64,000 bases of DNA from Mycolicibacterium hippocampi (GTDB taxonomy: Bacteria > Actinomycetota > Actinomycetes > Mycobacteriales > Mycobacteriaceae). Each line of letters starts with the position of its first letter. The stretch's first letter is position 1. Both the position numbers and the translations under genes were made by a program. Positions 9,121 to 17,459 of this stretch are shown piece by piece. The stretch lies in NCBI RefSeq assembly GCF_010723735.1, contig NZ_BLLB01000002.1, positions 1,674,001 to 1,738,000 of the forward strand, given 5' to 3'. The notes under the pieces are model-generated. The model searched no databases. It was not told the origin of the DNA and saw only the letters and a program-made list of their open reading frames with translations.

Positions 9121-10710
9121 TCAGGATTGGTCGGTGCGGTCGGTACCGGCCGGGGTCATCGCGGACAGCCGCATCTCGTCGCCGGTCGCCGAGTTCGGGG
9201 TGTAGTCGATGCGCGGCGACTTGCCGAGGATGCCCCGCATGTGGGCGAGGTAGGCCATCTGCATGATCTCCTGCGGCTCCTCGGCGAACAGCTTCGCGAA
9301 CGCATCCTGGCGAGCTTCGTCGGTGAGCTCCTCGGCCGCGCGGATCTTGCGGTCGAATTCCGTTGTGCCGTAGGCGGCCTGGGGCCCGTCGGAGAGCATG
9401 TACTGGTCGAGGGTGAACGCCGCGTCACCGGCCTGGTTGCCGTGCATGATCATCAGCAGGTACGGCCCGGTGTTCGCCGGGAACGGCCGCAGCTGGTACT
9501 CGAGCTGCGCGGCGGTGTCCATCATCTCGATCGCCACGTTGAGGCCGATCTCGGTGAACTCGCTCTGCATCACCTCGACGGTCTCGGCGATCTTCGGGAA
9601 CTGCGCGGTGCGCGCGATCAACCGGATCTGGGTGTCGACGGGCACACCGTCGGCTTTGGCCTCGGCGACGAGCGCCTTGGCCTTCTCGATGTCGTGCGGC
9701 CAGATCTGGAGTTCGTCGTTGTAACCGACCACACCGGTCGGGATCAGTTGGGCGGCAGGCTCACCCAGGTCACGGAAGAGCGCCTTGACGATGCCGGTGC
9801 GGTTGACCGCGTAGTTGATGGCCTCGCGCACCCGCATGTCGTCGAGCGGGGGTTCGGTGGCCTGCATGCGCAGCGCGGTGGTCTCGTTGTTCTGGAACGG
9901 GACACCGAGATCGCCGGCGCCGTCTTCGGGCCCGAGTGAGGTGGCGATGTCGGTTTCGTCGTTGGTCACCATGGCCGCCCGGACGCTGCCCTCGCTGCGC
10001 CACTGGTATTCGGCGCGGCCGAACGCCGGAGCCTCTCCCCAGTAGGTCGGGTTGCGGCGCAGCGTCAGCTTCTGGCCGTACTCCCAGTCCTCGATCGCAT
10101 ACGGTCCGGTGCCGATCGGTTCGCGTACCTTCTCGACGGTGCTGGTGGTGCGCGGCACGATCTCGACGAACGAGATGCGCAGCGGCAGAATGGGATCCGG
10201 TTCGGTGGTGCCGATCACCACCGTGTTGGCGTCCGGGGTCTGTAGGGTCAGCTCCTCGTCGCCGAACACGTAACCGTCGACGTTGCACTGCAGGTCGGAG
10301 TTGACCGCCCGGTCGATCGAGAAGGCCGCGTCCTCGGAGGTGAACGGTGCGCCGTCGGAGAACGTCACGCCGGGACGGAGGGTGAACGTCCACTGCGTCG
10401 GGCTGCTCTGCTGCCATTCGGTGGCGAGCAGCGGCTCCAGGTCACCGGTGTCCGGGTCGCGCTCGACGAGCGGCTCGGTGATGTTGGAGCGGACCACGAC
10501 CCCGGTGGAGGTCAATGAGCTCTCACAGGGCTCCAGCGTCGGCGGCTCCTGGGAGAGCACGATGCGCAGCGTGTCGGGGTCGTAACCGCCGCCACCGGAA
10601 TTCGCGACCGTGCAGCCGCTGGCGGCGACGGTGGCTCCGGCGAGGGCCACAGCGACCAGGCGCTGCCGCTCGAGCCACCTGGGCCGAGTTTTCGGTGCTG
10701 CGGGCTTCAT
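9121..10710 (-). CDS. ABC transporter substrate-binding lipoprotein (family 5, DppA/OppA-like)
   Basis: The 529-residue extracytoplasmic binding protein is the first gene of the operon. The ATG at 10710 is chosen because it begins a proper lipoprotein signal (basic start, hydrophobic stretch, lipobox ending in ASGC); an open extension upstream has no such logic. SBP_bac_5 features include 'LTSTGVVVRSNITEPLV', 'FTLRPGVTFSDGAPFTSEDA' and 'GTGPYAIEDWEYGQKLTLRRNPTYWG'. Family members bind peptides, nickel, opines or sugars. Linkage to glucarate catabolism suggests a carbohydrate-acid ligand, but nothing in the sequence proves it. Confidence 0.92.
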   Translation of the reverse strand: MKPAAPKTRPRWLERQRLVAVALAGATVAASGCTVANSGGGGYDPDTLRIVLSQEPPTLEPCESSLTSTGVVVRSNITEPLVERDPDTGDLEPLLATEWQQSSPTQWTFTLRPGVTFSDGAPFTSEDAAFSIDRAVNSDLQCNVDGYVFGDEELTLQTPDANTVVIGTTEPDPILPLRISFVEIVPRTTSTVEKVREPIGTGPYAIEDWEYGQKLTLRRNPTYWGEAPAFGRAEYQWRSEGSVRAAMVTNDETDIATSLGPEDGAGDLGVPFQNNETTALRMQATEPPLDDMRVREAINYAVNRTGIVKALFRDLGEPAAQLIPTGVVGYNDELQIWPHDIEKAKALVAEAKADGVPVDTQIRLIARTAQFPKIAETVEVMQSEFTEIGLNVAIEMMDTAAQLEYQLRPFPANTGPYLLMIMHGNQAGDAAFTLDQYMLSDGPQAAYGTTEFDRKIRAAEELTDEARQDAFAKLFAEEPQEIMQMAYLAHMRGILGKSPRIDYTPNSATGDEMRLSAMTPAGTDRTDQS

Positions 10711-11018
10711 GGGTCCTCCCGGGCTGGGATCGTGACGTCCACGTATGTAGATGCTGGCTGTGATGCCAACCACACGGTATGAGCCGGTCTGAACCAGCGT
10801 CAACCCCGGCGAAATGGCATTTGCACGGGTTCCCGCACTCGCCGGCGGAACCGGATCCGAGTCCAAAAAGCATGGCTGGGCTCGACTTTTGTGGAACAGT
10901 GCCGGCCGCCGATGCCAGGACGATTCATCGTCGGCTGTAGAAATACCGATTGGCTATGAGTCCATGCTATTTCGGACGTGGACGGGTATTCCCAGCTCGC
11001 CGTAGCGTGGAACCCACG
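10711..11018. other. Divergent intergenic region between the transporter operon and a dehydrogenase gene
   Basis: This 308-bp gap holds no convincing gene. It must contain the promoters of the minus-strand transporter/glucarate operon and of the plus-strand dehydrogenase. A small inverted repeat, GAAATA (10940-10945) and TATTTC (10968-10973), lies about 50-80 nt before the dehydrogenase start and is a weak operator candidate. No riboswitch or terminator-like hairpin was seen. Confidence 0.5.
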
Positions 11019-11987
11019 ATGAGCACTTCTACTCGCCCCGCGCAGCACCGGTCCGTGTTGCAGGTCGGGCCCCTCAAGCCCTCGCTGGAACAGACGCTGG
11101 CCGATGAGTACGCCGCCCGGCGGCTGCCGGAAGCGGCGGCAGAACGTGAGGCGTTCCTGACCGAGCACGGCGCCGAGGTCTGCGCGGTGGTGACGTCGGG
11201 CCGCACCGGTGTGGACGCAGCGCTGATGGCGGCGCTGCCGAACCTGGGGGCGGTGGTCAATTTTGGTGTCGGATACGACACCACCGACGTCGACGCAGCG
11301 GCCGCACGCGGTGTCGGCGTGAGCAACACCCCCGACGTGCTGACCGATTGTGTGGCGGACACGGCCGTGGGTCTGATGATCGACACGCTCCGGCAGTTCT
11401 CTGCCGCCGACCGGTACGTGCGTGCCGGCCGCTGGCCGGTCGACGGTAGCTATCCGCTGACCCGCCAGGTGAGCAACACCCGGGTCGGCATCGTCGGACT
11501 CGGCCGGATCGGCAGTGCTATTGCGTTGCGGCTCAGTGCTTTCGGATGTTCGATCTCATACCACAACCGCCGTCAGGTCGCGCAGTCGCCGTACACCTAC
11601 GCGTCGTCGCCGGTGGAACTCGCCCGCGACGTGGAGGTGCTGGTCGTGGCGGCAGCCGGCGGCGACGGGACCCGGGGTCTGGTGGACCGCGCGGTGCTCG
11701 ACGCACTCGGTGCGGACGGCTACCTGATCAACGTCGCCCGGGGGAGCGTGGTCGACCAGGATGCGCTGGTATCCGCTCTGGTGGACGGCAGGCTCGCCGG
11801 TGCGGGTCTGGACGTGTTCGCTGACGAGCCACAGGTGCCGGAGGTGCTGGTGGGTTTGGACAACGTCGTGTTGTTGCCGCATGTGGCCAGTGGGACGGTG
11901 CAGACGCGCGCGGCGATGGAGGCGCTGACGCTGCGCAACCTCGACGCCTTCCTGGCCACAGGCGAGCTCGTCACCCCGGTCCGCTGA
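11019..11987 (+). CDS. D-2-hydroxyacid dehydrogenase (phosphoglycerate/glyoxylate reductase-like)
   Basis: This 322-residue NAD(P)-dependent enzyme has Rossmann motif GLGRIG at about 160-165. The catalytic set is complete: Arg in 'NVARGSVVD', Glu in 'ADEPQVPE' and His in 'LLPHVASGT'. 'NFGVGYDTTDV' and 'ADTAVGLMI' are typical of the glyoxylate/hydroxypyruvate reductase branch. The ATG at 11019 is preferred over an upstream in-frame ATG at 10950 because the extra residues are low-complexity and unlike the family. It is transcribed divergently from the transporter operon, and family A copy 2 lies 4 nt after its stop. Confidence 0.88.
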   Translation: MSTSTRPAQHRSVLQVGPLKPSLEQTLADEYAARRLPEAAAEREAFLTEHGAEVCAVVTSGRTGVDAALMAALPNLGAVVNFGVGYDTTDVDAAAARGVGVSNTPDVLTDCVADTAVGLMIDTLRQFSAADRYVRAGRWPVDGSYPLTRQVSNTRVGIVGLGRIGSAIALRLSAFGCSISYHNRRQVAQSPYTYASSPVELARDVEVLVVAAAGGDGTRGLVDRAVLDALGADGYLINVARGSVVDQDALVSALVDGRLAGAGLDVFADEPQVPEVLVGLDNVVLLPHVASGTVQTRAAMEALTLRNLDAFLATGELVTPVR

Positions 11988-11991
11988 CTAA

Positions 11992-12056
11992 CCGCCGGAA
12001 CGGTATTCCAGGCGTGAAATCTCGAGAAAGCCCCGCCTGGAATACAGTTCCGGCGG
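11992..12056. repeat. Hairpin repeat family A, copy 2
   Basis: The arms at 11992-12014 and 12034-12056 pair over about 23 nt with one mismatch. The 27-nt apical core at 12011-12037 contains CTCGAG where copy 1 has TTCGAG. It lies between two convergent genes (the dehydrogenase stop at 11987 and the LysR stop at 12061) and probably serves as a bidirectional 3'-end structure. Confidence 0.85.
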
Positions 12057-12060
12057 AGAC

Positions 12061-12984
12061 TCAGCCGACGCCCTCGACCAGGTCGTCGGTGGTCCACTCT
12101 TGCTGCGGCAACACATCTTTGAGCACCCGCAGCAGCGCCGGGTTGCTGGAATCTCCCCGCCACACCGCATCCAGCTCGACGGGTCGCTCACGGAACGCGC
12201 CGATGGTCCGGAACACCACGCCCTCGGGGTGCAGCGTGGCCGCCGAGGCGGGCACCAACGCAAGCCCGAGACCGGAGCGCACCAGCACCAGCATGGTGTG
12301 CACCTGCGTCACGTACTGCACGTAGTTCGGCGTCGCCCCGGCGATGGTGAACGTGCTGATCAGCAGGTCGTTGAAATAGCGCGCCTGCACCGGCGAGTAC
12401 ATCACCACGTCCTGGCCGTCGAGATCGGTCAGCGTCAACTGCCTTGGCAGATCGGTCAGTGGATGCCCTGACGGCAGCGCGACGATCAGCTGTTCGTGCA
12501 GCAACGGCCGAGACACCAGGCCGGGGCGCTTCAGCGGCGGGCGTGCCATGCCGAGGTCCAGCTCACCCGACATCAGGCCCTCGATCTGGGCGGCGGTGAC
12601 CATCTCACGCAGGTCCAGCTTCACGTCGGGCAGCCGCTCGCGGGCACGCTCCAGCAGCCGCGGCAGCACGGCGTGCGCGGACGCCGCGGTGAAACCGACG
12701 ACGACGGTGCCCAGGTCCCCCGCCGGGATGCGCTTGACGGTCTGCGCCGCTCCCTCGGCCAGTTGCAGGATGCGCCGCGCGTCGGGCAGGAACGCCGCTC
12801 CTGCCGGGGTGAGCGTCACCGTGCGGGTGGTGCGGTCGATCAGCTGCACGCCGAGCTCACTTTCGAGCTGCTGCATCTGGCGCGACAGCGGCGGCTGGGT
12901 CATGTGCAGCCGTTCGGCGGCGCGGCCGAAGTGCAGCTCTTCGGCGACGGCCACGAAGCAGGACAGGCGGGCGAGTGAGAACAT
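12061..12984 (-). CDS. LysR-family transcriptional regulator
   Basis: The 307-residue regulator has an N-terminal helix-turn-helix ('FVAVAEELHFGRAAERLHMTQPPLSRQMQQLE'-type, residues 7-40 approximately) and a periplasmic-binding-like effector domain ('VVVGFTAASAHAVLPRLL', 'ELDLGMARPPL'). The ATG at 12984 shares one base with the stop of the upstream gene (TGATG), which indicates coupling. It is the last gene of the dehydrogenase-KdgD-glucarate dehydratase operon. A LysR-type T-N11-A palindrome sits in front of that operon at 17363-17381, so autoregulation and aldarate sensing are likely (inference). Confidence 0.92.
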   Translation of the reverse strand: MFSLARLSCFVAVAEELHFGRAAERLHMTQPPLSRQMQQLESELGVQLIDRTTRTVTLTPAGAAFLPDARRILQLAEGAAQTVKRIPAGDLGTVVVGFTAASAHAVLPRLLERARERLPDVKLDLREMVTAAQIEGLMSGELDLGMARPPLKRPGLVSRPLLHEQLIVALPSGHPLTDLPRQLTLTDLDGQDVVMYSPVQARYFNDLLISTFTIAGATPNYVQYVTQVHTMLVLVRSGLGLALVPASAATLHPEGVVFRTIGAFRERPVELDAVWRGDSSNPALLRVLKDVLPQQEWTTDDLVEGVG

Positions 12985-13466
12985 CAGGCCTTGGGTGTCA
13001 GCTCGATCGCGGCGATCTTGAGCCGGGGGACGGCTTCCTCCCATTCCGCGACGGTGGGGACCCGGTCGTCGCGGAAATTCATGCCCATCGTCCGTTGGGC
13101 CTTCTTCGGCCCGTAGGACTCGGAAAGTCGGTGGACGATGTCGACGACGGCGCCCGGCTCGGTGATGAGCCGGCCGTGCATCGCGGTCTTCTTGCCGAGG
13201 TGATGCACCTGCGCGTCGGCACCGTCGCGGAAGTTGTACTTCCACTGCGCCGCCAGCACCACGTAGAGGACCCCGTCGAGATGGTGGGCGCTGACCGGGA
13301 CCGAGAACCGCCGCCCGGACTTGCGGCCGGTGAAGTCCACGAGCATGAACTGGGCGGTCCGGCCGCCCAGCGGGGTGCGCAGCACCCGCCGCAACACGAT
13401 GTTGATCACCCGCAGCAGGGTTTCCGGCGGGTGGGCGACGTCGATCGCCGCAGACTGCTCTGCCAT
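12984..13466 (-). CDS. Ddn-like (DUF385) nitroreductase/quinone-reductase family protein
   Basis: The 160-residue protein carries the 'FTGRKSGRRFSVPV' strand-turn-strand signature of the small mycobacterial F420-binding split-barrel family (Ddn/DUF385). This is followed by 'VLAAQWKYNFRDGADAQVHHLGKK'. Members bind deazaflavin F420 and reduce quinones or nitro compounds. It lies 15 nt after the second glucarate dehydratase and is coupled to the LysR gene. A role in sugar-acid breakdown is not obvious; the family call is moderately certain and the substrate unknown. Confidence 0.65.
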   Translation of the reverse strand: MAEQSAAIDVAHPPETLLRVINIVLRRVLRTPLGGRTAQFMLVDFTGRKSGRRFSVPVSAHHLDGVLYVVLAAQWKYNFRDGADAQVHHLGKKTAMHGRLITEPGAVVDIVHRLSESYGPKKAQRTMGMNFRDDRVPTVAEWEEAVPRLKIAAIELTPKA

Positions 13467-13481
13467 ACGCCTACCGTAGGG

Positions 13482-14747
13482 CTACCAGCGGGGGCTGAGG
13501 GCCTCAAACGACGGATCGATGCTGCGCATATAGCCGGTGTCGTCGCGGTCGCGGATCCCGCAGCGCACATACTGCTCGTGCAGCGCGGCCAGCGCGTCCT
13601 CGTCGAGCTGCACACCCAGGCCCGGGGTCACGGGTACCGGGACCGCGCCGTCGACGAACGACAGCGCACCGGGGCGCACCACGTCCTCGGTCTTCCACGG
13701 CCAGTGGGTGTCACACGCGTAGGTCAGGTTGGGTGTCGCCCCGGCCAGGTGCACCATCGCGGCCAGGCTGATGCCCAGGTGTGAGTTGGAGTGCATGGAC
13801 AGCGCGAGACCGAAGTTCTCGCAGATCCCGCCGAGCAGCCGGGACCGCTGCAACCCGCCCCAGTAGTGGTGATCCGAGAGCACCACGCGCACCGACTGTT
13901 TGGCCACCGCGGGCGCGAGCTGGGAAAAGGCGACGACGCACATGTTGGTCGCCAGCGGCATCGGCGACTGCGCGGCCACCTCCGCCATGCCGTCCAGGCC
14001 CGGCGTGGGATCCTCCAGGTACTCGAGGACGCCGGCGAGGCCCGACGCCACCTTCACCGAGGTCTGCGGTGTCCAGGCGGCGTTGGGATCCAGTCGCAGC
14101 GGGTGTTGCGGGAACGCGGCGCGAAGTGCCTCGATGGCCGCCATCTCGTCCTCCGGGGCGAACACCCCGCCCTTGAGTTTGATTGCGGTGAAGCCGTATT
14201 CGTCGACGATGCGCCGAGCCTGGGCGACGATCCCGTCCGGGTCGAGCGCCTCGCCGTACCGGTCGGCCTCGGCGCCGGGATGCGCTGCCCACTTGTAGAA
14301 CAGGTAGGCGCTGAACGGCACCGCGTCGCGGACCTTACCTCCCAGAAGGTCTGACACCGGGCGGCCGGTCGCGTGGCCCTGCACGTCGAGGCACGCCACT
14401 TCGAACGGCGAGAGGACCTGGTCGACCGCACTCGCCGTGGTGATCATGCCGGCGGTCCCGACCGCGGCGTCGTCACCGTGCAACCGCTGTGCGATGGCCG
14501 CGCGAATGGCGTTGAGAGCGAACACGTCCAGACCGGTGATCGCCTCTGCGGCGGCCTGTAGTCGGGCCAGGTGCCGGCTGTCGGCGTAGGTTTCGCCCAG
14601 GCCCACTAGACCGGCATCGGTGTCGAGCTGGACGATCGCCCGCAGCGCGTACGGCTGGTGGACGCCGACGGTGTTCAGCAGCGGCGGATCCCGGAACGCT
14701 ACCGGGGTGATGCGGGCGCCGGTGATGCGGATGCTGCTCGGCGGCAC
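13482..14747 (-). CDS. Glucarate dehydratase-family enzyme (second copy)
   Basis: This 421-residue enolase-superfamily protein keeps the same active-site pattern as the gudD at 2146-3498: KLKGG, 'LDPNAAW', 'LEDPTPG', 'ATNM', 'HSNSH' and 'ACDTHW'. It differs at the N-terminus (a 'PPLLNTVGVHQPYALR' region) and is about 30 residues shorter, so it may prefer another aldarate, or it may be the principal glucarate enzyme of this operon. It starts 4 nt after kdgD, whose product would use the dehydratase product directly. Confidence 0.9.
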   Translation of the reverse strand: MPPSSIRITGARITPVAFRDPPLLNTVGVHQPYALRAIVQLDTDAGLVGLGETYADSRHLARLQAAAEAITGLDVFALNAIRAAIAQRLHGDDAAVGTAGMITTASAVDQVLSPFEVACLDVQGHATGRPVSDLLGGKVRDAVPFSAYLFYKWAAHPGAEADRYGEALDPDGIVAQARRIVDEYGFTAIKLKGGVFAPEDEMAAIEALRAAFPQHPLRLDPNAAWTPQTSVKVASGLAGVLEYLEDPTPGLDGMAEVAAQSPMPLATNMCVVAFSQLAPAVAKQSVRVVLSDHHYWGGLQRSRLLGGICENFGLALSMHSNSHLGISLAAMVHLAGATPNLTYACDTHWPWKTEDVVRPGALSFVDGAVPVPVTPGLGVQLDEDALAALHEQYVRCGIRDRDDTGYMRSIDPSFEALSPRW

Positions 14748-14751
14748 GGTG

Positions 14752-15681
14752 TCAGACTGCCTGGGACAGCGCGTCGGCGAGCACTGCGCGGCCCGCGGCG
14801 GTGATCGACTGCAGCTGGGTGAGATCCTCGGGGGTCGGCATCACCAGCGGCGGGCGTACCGGCCCGGCGGGAATGCCCGCCATCGTGACGCCGGCCTTGA
14901 CCAGCGAGACCGCATAGCCCGGCACGGTGTCGCGCAGCCGGACCAGGGGCTGGAAGAACGCCCGGAGCAGCGCGTTGGCCAACTCGTCGTTGCCCGCCTC
15001 GAGCGCGTCGTAGAACGCCAGCGCGAGGTCGGGCGCGAAGGCGAAGGTGGCCGAGGAGTACAGCGGCACCCCGATCGCCCGGTAGGCCTGCTGCGTGGTC
15101 TCCGCGGTCGGTAACCCGTTGAAGAACAGGAAGTCGGGATCGACCTCGTCGGTGACGGCCTGCACGATACGCGCCACCATGTCGAGGTTGCCGGTGCCGT
15201 CCTTGAACCCGATGACGTTGTCGATCTTGGCGACGGCGACGGCGGAGGCCTCGGTGAACCGCGCGTTGTTGCGGTTGTAGACGATCACCGGCAGGTCGGT
15301 CGCGCCCGCGACGGCGCGGGTGTAGTCGATCAGCCCGGCCTGGGGGACCTCGACGAGGTAGGGCGGCAGCAGCAGCAGTCCGTCGGCGCCGGACTCCTTG
15401 GCGGACTTGGCGAACCGCTCGGCGTGGGCCACCGAACCGCCGGCGCCGGCATAGACCGGGACCCTTCCGGCGGCCACCTCGACGGCGGTACGGACGACTT
15501 CACCGAACTCGTGTTCTTCCATCGCGTGGAACTCGCCGGTACCGCAGGCGATGAAGACCCCACCGGGTCCCGCCTCGACACCCTTGGCGACGTGGCGGGC
15601 CAGCGCGTCGAAATCGACGCTTCCGGAATCGGTGAACGGGGTGACGGGAAAGAACAGGACGCCGTCGAAGGTGGGACGCAT
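14752..15681 (-). CDS. kdgD: 5-dehydro-4-deoxyglucarate dehydratase (KdgD)
   Basis: This 309-residue member of the DHDPS/NAL TIM-barrel family converts 5-dehydro-4-deoxy-D-glucarate to 2-oxoglutarate semialdehyde with loss of CO2 and water. The conserved Tyr is in 'VIVYNRNN' (about 135) and the Schiff-base Lys in 'VIGFKDGTGN' (about 160); 'ACGTGEF' near residue 45 matches the substrate carboxylate loop. The gene is flanked within 4 and 30 nt by glucarate dehydratase and by the aldehyde dehydrogenase that would take the product, which fixes the pathway assignment. Confidence 0.93.
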   Translation of the reverse strand: MRPTFDGVLFFPVTPFTDSGSVDFDALARHVAKGVEAGPGGVFIACGTGEFHAMEEHEFGEVVRTAVEVAAGRVPVYAGAGGSVAHAERFAKSAKESGADGLLLLPPYLVEVPQAGLIDYTRAVAGATDLPVIVYNRNNARFTEASAVAVAKIDNVIGFKDGTGNLDMVARIVQAVTDEVDPDFLFFNGLPTAETTQQAYRAIGVPLYSSATFAFAPDLALAFYDALEAGNDELANALLRAFFQPLVRLRDTVPGYAVSLVKAGVTMAGIPAGPVRPPLVMPTPEDLTQLQSITAAGRAVLADALSQAV

Positions 15682-15711
15682 GTGCTGGAGCTCCTCGTGG
15701 TGTGGGTGGGG

Positions 15712-17307
15712 TCAGTCCTGCGTGAGTTGGCCGTCGATGCGCCGCCACAGGTGATCGGGGTTGCCGTCGGCGATCGCGCTGGGCAACAACGTCTTCGGGA
15801 TGTTCTGGTAGGCGACCGGCCGCAGGAAGCGCTCGATCGCCCGGCTGCCGACCGAGGTGCTGCGGGAGTCCGACGTTGCGGGGAACGGACCGCCGTGCAC
15901 CATTGCGTGGCACACCTCGACCCCGGTCGGCCAGCCGCCGAACAGGATTCGCCCCGCCTTGAGCTCCAGCAGCGGCAGCAGCGTGGCGGCCGCGTCGAGG
16001 TCGGAGTCGTCGGCATGCACGGTGGCGGTCAGCTGGCCCTCGATACGCTCTGTGACGGTGTGCATCTCGTCGGCGTCGGCGCAGCGCACGATCAGGCTCG
16101 ACGAGCCGAAGACCTCGGCCTGCAGAGCCTCCGACGCCAGGAAGCTCTGCGCGTCGGTGGTGAACAGTGCTGCCTGACCGCAGGTTTCGCTGCCACTGAC
16201 TTCGCCACGGGACACCAGCTGGGCAGCCTGTGACAGCGACTCGACACCGGATGTGTAGCTGCGGGCGATGTTCGGGGTGAGCATCGGGGTGGCCGGGGCG
16301 CCCGAGAGTTCCGCGCGGGCGGCGCCGACGAATGCGTCGAGGCCGGGGCCGTCGACGGCGATGACCAGGCCGGGGTTGGTGCAGAACTGGCCCGACCCCA
16401 TGGTCAGGGAGCCGACGAAGGCCTTGCCGAGTTCGGCTCCGCGGGAGTCCAGTGCGCCGCCGAGCAGGAACACCGGGTTGATCGAGCTCATCTCGGCGTA
16501 CACCGGGATGGGCTCGGGCCGGGCGGCAGCTGCGGCGACCAGAGCGAGTCCGCCGGAACGGGATCCGGTGAAGCCGACTGCTTTGATCCGGGGGTCGCCG
16601 ACCAGCGCGATGCCCAGTTCCTGGCCGGTGCCGAACAGCAGCGAGAAGGTGCCGGCCGGCATCCCGGACTGGGCGACGGCGTCGTTGATGGCACGGGCGA
16701 CCAGCTCGGAGGTGCCGGGGTGCGCGTCGTGGGCCTTGACGACGACGGGGCATCCGGCGGCCAGCGCCGAGGCGGTGTCACCGCCGGCGACGGAGAACGC
16801 CAGCGGGAAGTTGGAGGCGCTGAACACCGCGACCGGTCCCATCGGGATGAAGCGTTGCCGGATGTCGGGGCGCGGCAACGGGGTCCGGTCGGGCTGCGGG
16901 GTGTCGATGCGCGCGCCGTTCCAGCTGCCCTCGCGCAGCACGCCGGCGAACAGCCGTAGCTGGCCGGTGGTGCGGCCGACCTCGCCGGTGATGCGTGCCT
17001 GCGGCAGGCCGGTCTCGGCGACGGTGCGGGCGACGAGGGTCTCACCGAGGGATTCGATGTTGGTGGCGATCGCCTCGAGGAACTGCGCGCGCTGCTCGGA
17101 GGTGGTGGCGCGGTAGGGGGCGAAGGCCTCGGCGGCGGCGGCGCAGGCGGCGTCGACGTGGCTGCTGTCGCCGTGGTGGTAGACCGGCTCCAGCGGGGTG
17201 CCGGCCGCGGGGTCGAAGCCGCGGATCTGCCGGCCGGTGCCGCGCACGGGGGTTCCGGCGATGATCATCTGACCGGTGAGGGCGTTGGCAGTCATCGTCG
17301 CAGTCAT
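15712..17307 (-). CDS. Aldehyde dehydrogenase, 2-oxoglutarate semialdehyde type
   Basis: This 531-residue NAD(P)-dependent aldehyde dehydrogenase has the catalytic Cys in 'GSGQFCTNPG', the general-base Glu region 'YAEMSSINPVF' and the coenzyme loop 'GFTGSRSGG'. The context (KdgD and glucarate dehydratase directly downstream) points to oxidation of 2-oxoglutarate semialdehyde to 2-oxoglutarate. Length and sequence flavour fit that subfamily. The start is ATG 17307 or ATG 17295; neither has a strong Shine-Dalgarno, and longer in-frame extensions run into the upstream hairpin repeat. It is the first gene of the operon. Confidence 0.9.
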   Translation of the reverse strand: MTATMTANALTGQMIIAGTPVRGTGRQIRGFDPAAGTPLEPVYHHGDSSHVDAACAAAAEAFAPYRATTSEQRAQFLEAIATNIESLGETLVARTVAETGLPQARITGEVGRTTGQLRLFAGVLREGSWNGARIDTPQPDRTPLPRPDIRQRFIPMGPVAVFSASNFPLAFSVAGGDTASALAAGCPVVVKAHDAHPGTSELVARAINDAVAQSGMPAGTFSLLFGTGQELGIALVGDPRIKAVGFTGSRSGGLALVAAAAARPEPIPVYAEMSSINPVFLLGGALDSRGAELGKAFVGSLTMGSGQFCTNPGLVIAVDGPGLDAFVGAARAELSGAPATPMLTPNIARSYTSGVESLSQAAQLVSRGEVSGSETCGQAALFTTDAQSFLASEALQAEVFGSSSLIVRCADADEMHTVTERIEGQLTATVHADDSDLDAAATLLPLLELKAGRILFGGWPTGVEVCHAMVHGGPFPATSDSRSTSVGSRAIERFLRPVAYQNIPKTLLPSAIADGNPDHLWRRIDGQLTQD

Positions 17308-17362
17308 GCCGTCAACGGTAGGAGTGCGATCGATTCCTGTCCAAGACCATTTGCCACATAAA

Positions 17363-17381
17363 TGATGCAGCGGCTGCATCA
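17363..17381. promoter_or_regulatory. Palindromic operator with LysR T-N11-A pattern
   Basis: TGATGCAG and CTGCATCA form 8-bp perfect arms around CGG. Inside is T-N11-A with dyad symmetry, the classical LysR recognition layout. The site is 56 nt upstream of the aldehyde dehydrogenase start. On the minus strand TTGATG within it could serve as a -35 element, with an AT-rich stretch about 16 nt later. The LysR gene at the end of this operon is the obvious candidate binder. Confidence 0.65.
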
Positions 17382-17391
17382 ATCCCACGAT

Positions 17392-17456
17392 CCGCCGGAA
17401 CGGTATTCCGGGCGGAAAAGTTCGAGCAACGACCGCCTGGAATACCGTTCCGGCGG
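17392..17456. repeat. Hairpin repeat family A, copy 3
   Basis: The arms pair over about 24 nt with one mismatch that still allows G-U pairing in RNA. The 27-nt core is 17411-17437 with TTCGAG. This copy restores a C-G pair that is mismatched in copies 1 and 2. It lies 3 nt beyond the P450 stop on the minus strand and upstream of the aldehyde dehydrogenase promoter, so it would end the P450 transcript. Confidence 0.85.
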
Positions 17457-17459
17457 GCG

